From Agapanthus africanus (lineage: Eukaryota > Streptophyta > Magnoliopsida > Asparagales > Amaryllidaceae): 64,000 bases of DNA. The DNA lies in NCBI GenBank assembly GCA_030015575.1, contig JASDDO010000006.1, positions 206,403,632 through 206,467,631 of the forward strand, in the 5' to 3' direction. Shown in pieces: positions 61,642-64,000 of the stretch. The position numbers and the translations under genes are program-made. The notes beneath the pieces were generated by a model. The model was given only the letters and a program-made list of their open reading frames with translations, was not told the DNA's origin and did not search any database. Numbering within the stretch: the stretch's first letter is position 1; every line of letters starts with the position of its first letter.

Positions 61642-64000
61642 TGTCACGATCCGTAATATTAGTTCGTGACCAGCACTTGAATCACGCAACGTCCAAAGGC
61701 GTAACGGAATTCAAGTAAGCTGAAACCCAGAAATCTAAACCTTTTTAGAAAAATAAAGGAGGTGAGGTTTTGAAATAAAAGTATAATGAAAACAAGTTTT
61801 CATAATGCATAGAAAAGGAACATGTATGATGCAAGTGAAATTTACTAGTTTGAAAACATGTTTCGTCTTTTAAAAATTTCGGCAGCACCTTCTTTGTATA
61901 TTTTGATCCAAAACCACAAATACATAGTAAGAATAATGGCATCCCCAAGATGGAGCTAGCTCTTCGCCAAACGGCGGATCACAACCACGCAATACAGGAT
62001 AAATAAATATATGACGCCCAACGGCGAAGCTCACCACAAAAAATAAAGAAATGAGCAAGATATAACCTCTAAAGTGAATATAAAACCCATCGCTCAAATC
62101 TCGCAACTACAAGTCTCACTAAGTCTCATCACTCAAACAATTTACAACTTTTGATTTATGGAGTTAACTAAATACAATATGAAATATAGATACAAGAGTG
62201 GGAATGATACAAATATCCCATCTACCAATGCAAAACACCCGAAGGCAACTGTGTGCCAGCGAAGCCGCTACTGATCCAAGCGGTCAACCTGCAAGAACTG
62301 TGGCACAACGGTGGTGAGTTGCCAACTCGTGAGTAGAAAAATATCAACAGATAGAAATCGAATAAACAACGACTCCTAGGTCAACTATATCATAAAGGTA
62401 ATACTATGATATCTTGGGTGACCGGGTCTGTATATGTGCCAACAAGGTAGTCAATACCTATATGCATGTGGATAACATCCAACAGTAATAATCAATGCAT
62501 GTATATGGATCTCGTCCAACCATAATCAAGGCATATATGCATGTGGATCTCGTCCAACCAAAATCAATGTCTGCATGGACGTAAATATCAAAAAGGGGTG
62601 TGCCTGGAAGTATGAGGATATAAATCACCGGTGTCCCTCCCGACACATCAAAATCATGGAACTTGAGTGCCTATCATCGGCACTCGAAAACATCATGAAA
62701 ACCATACCCAGAATCGGCACGTAAATCCTCATATATCGGGCTCCGTCAGTCCGGATCGGCCCACGGGCTCCGTCTGCGGAATCGGCCTCGACCCCGGCAG
62801 TACGGGTCATCCCATAACCATCTATCGACTCTGGTCAGTATCCTCCGGATAACCGCCAGGTCCAACCAATCACCGGTAGATTGTTGTCCCTCTGCCAGGC
62901 TCACCGTCTAGCTACACAGCAGATCCGTTCTCACCCCGGGGTACTATACCGGGTCCACCTTATACCTGCAATCGGCCTTATCCAGCTCCTCGATTCGGGT
63001 TCACGAGTCACACGTCTCAGAACCGAGAAAACGCATGGTGGACGCACTGAAATATCATATCAAAAGAAACCGGGTTTTTAATTCAGTACATGCTTTCTTT
63101 GAAATAGCCACGGTTCTCAAATCCAGAAATCTCATGAAAACAACATATCTCAATGCGTAAAATCATAAAGCATGATGTATGCGACATATGATGGAAATGT
63201 AAGCATAACAGTATATCATGATGCAGCAATCCAACTGTATAGTGACATGGCAATTATCGATAATGAAGTGTGTGAGCCGGCAAATCTGTGTGCGTGTAAC
63301 ATATGCATCATCGTTAATAGTGCAAGTGTACTAGCACAAGTATAAGCAATGCGATGGGAATAATATGAATGCAGCATAAAAGAAATCATATGCAAATGCT
63401 GACGGGTATACATATCTAATATGACCGAGTCTCGGAATCTATCAATCGGCATCCAGCCTAACCACATCGCGTACGGTATGATCTATCGTACGGCAACCTC
63501 TAGTCAAGGGAAGGATCAATCTTCAAGTCAAACTCATCATGCACGGAAAATCATCGTGCGGCGACATTAAGCTAATAGGGATCCTATCATCCTATACGAC
63601 AATTGAGGGTACGGCCTGAAATCACGTACGGCCTATCATTAATGATTCACAACATTCTATAAATATCTATATATATATATATATACATATATATCTATAT
63701 ACCTATGTCCCAGGTCACATCCGCAATCATCTCACATCAGGGGTCCTACGGTGTATAAATCATCTCGATCGAGTCGCATCCGTATACCAACATACCATCA
63801 GGTCATCATATCCGTCTTATAATCTTTTCATCGCATTTATAACTCATATCAAGCCGAGTTTACCTAAAAATTCTATCTCTACTAAAATTATAGATATCTA
63901 ATCTAACATACACACCCGAACCATACAATCAGATTTTTAAAGAAGCGAATCGTAGTTTTGAAAATAGGGGTTACGGTGTTTTTAATTAAAACATATCATT
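61642..64000 (-). repeat. F 5' LTR, visible part
   Basis: Starts TGTCACGATCCG and runs colinear with 44145-46510. A TA-rich microsatellite lies at about 63667-63703. The rest lies outside the window. No gene is seen. Confidence 0.82.

Larger units (their letters stand above)
44145..64000 (-). mobile_element. F: long-LTR, non-coding (LARD-like) element, right end cut
   Basis: Minus-strand element. Left (3') LTR 44145-47329 plus 57445-58433 is interrupted by Copia D. Internal DNA is 58434-61641, with primer site 61626-61637, and the right (5') LTR starts at 61642 and runs off the window. LTR length is about 4.2 kb and the internal part about 3.2 kb without recognisable gag or pol. These proportions match large retrotransposon derivatives (LARDs), a known class of non-autonomous plant elements. 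LTR landmarks relate it to G. LTR divergence is about 5% by eye. Its Gypsy-type origin is inferred from LTR ends (TGTCACGACCC) and a purine tract of chromovirus type. Confidence 0.75.

Noticed and set aside
1-64000. Search for host genes, tRNA, rRNA and LINE/SINE/DNA transposon proteins
   Set aside because: All recognisable protein similarity belongs to Copia or Gypsy polyproteins, and no cloverleaf or rRNA-like stretch was noticed by eye. tRNAscan and Rfam searches would be needed to exclude small RNAs fully.

Overview
This 64 kb window looks like heterochromatic DNA from a flowering plant. It consists almost entirely of nested LTR retrotransposons: five Ty1/Copia units (A1, A2, C, D, E), one Ty3/Gypsy chromovirus (T) and two long-LTR Gypsy-type units without recognisable protein genes here (F, G). 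I see no host gene, tRNA, rRNA or CRISPR array. The species cannot be named from the sequence. All protein similarity is to plant Copia and Gypsy polyproteins, and the initiator-tRNA-Met primer sites (TGGTATCAGAGC) are typical of plant elements. All of these elements are treated as fossils.

Layout. 1-13367: two Copia units on the minus strand joined head to tail and sharing one LTR (A1 and A2; about 1% divergence by eye between 1-4829 and 8531-13367). They sit inside G, a Gypsy-type LTR on the plus strand whose right part is 13368-15622. 15623-15869: a Copia leader/primer-site remnant. 15870-17734 continued at 28056-28232: a Copia LTR (E-left) split by the complete Copia element C (17735-28050, duplication CAAGG). 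28233-43733: internal part of the old Copia element E, split by the complete chromovirus T (30256-41047, duplication CTCCG). 43734-44144: a second Copia LTR piece. 44145-64000: F, a minus-strand element with LTRs of about 4.2 kb around about 3.2 kb of internal DNA without gag-pol. Its left LTR is split by the complete Copia element D (47330-57444, duplication CACGA/CACGG), and its right LTR runs off the window.

Relative ages, from insertion order and rough LTR comparison by eye: E is oldest; F and C are middle-aged (about 4-5% LTR divergence); D is younger (about 3%); T (1-2%) and the A array (about 1%) are youngest.

The most interesting signal is not protein-coding. The Copia units carry 2.0-2.5 kb leaders between primer site and gag. 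These leaders repeatedly show inverted repeats at equivalent places, and in several cases the arm sequences differ between families while pairing is kept: three consecutive stem-loops with a shared loop, a long-range stem enclosing an invariant small hairpin, an AT-rich hairpin, a very conserved CCGTTAG/CTAACGG hairpin, and a GC-rich set of alternative hairpins about 200 bases from the primer site. This pattern suggests a structured leader RNA under selection. About 300 bp of the same leader type also occurs inside the internal region of the unrelated element F.
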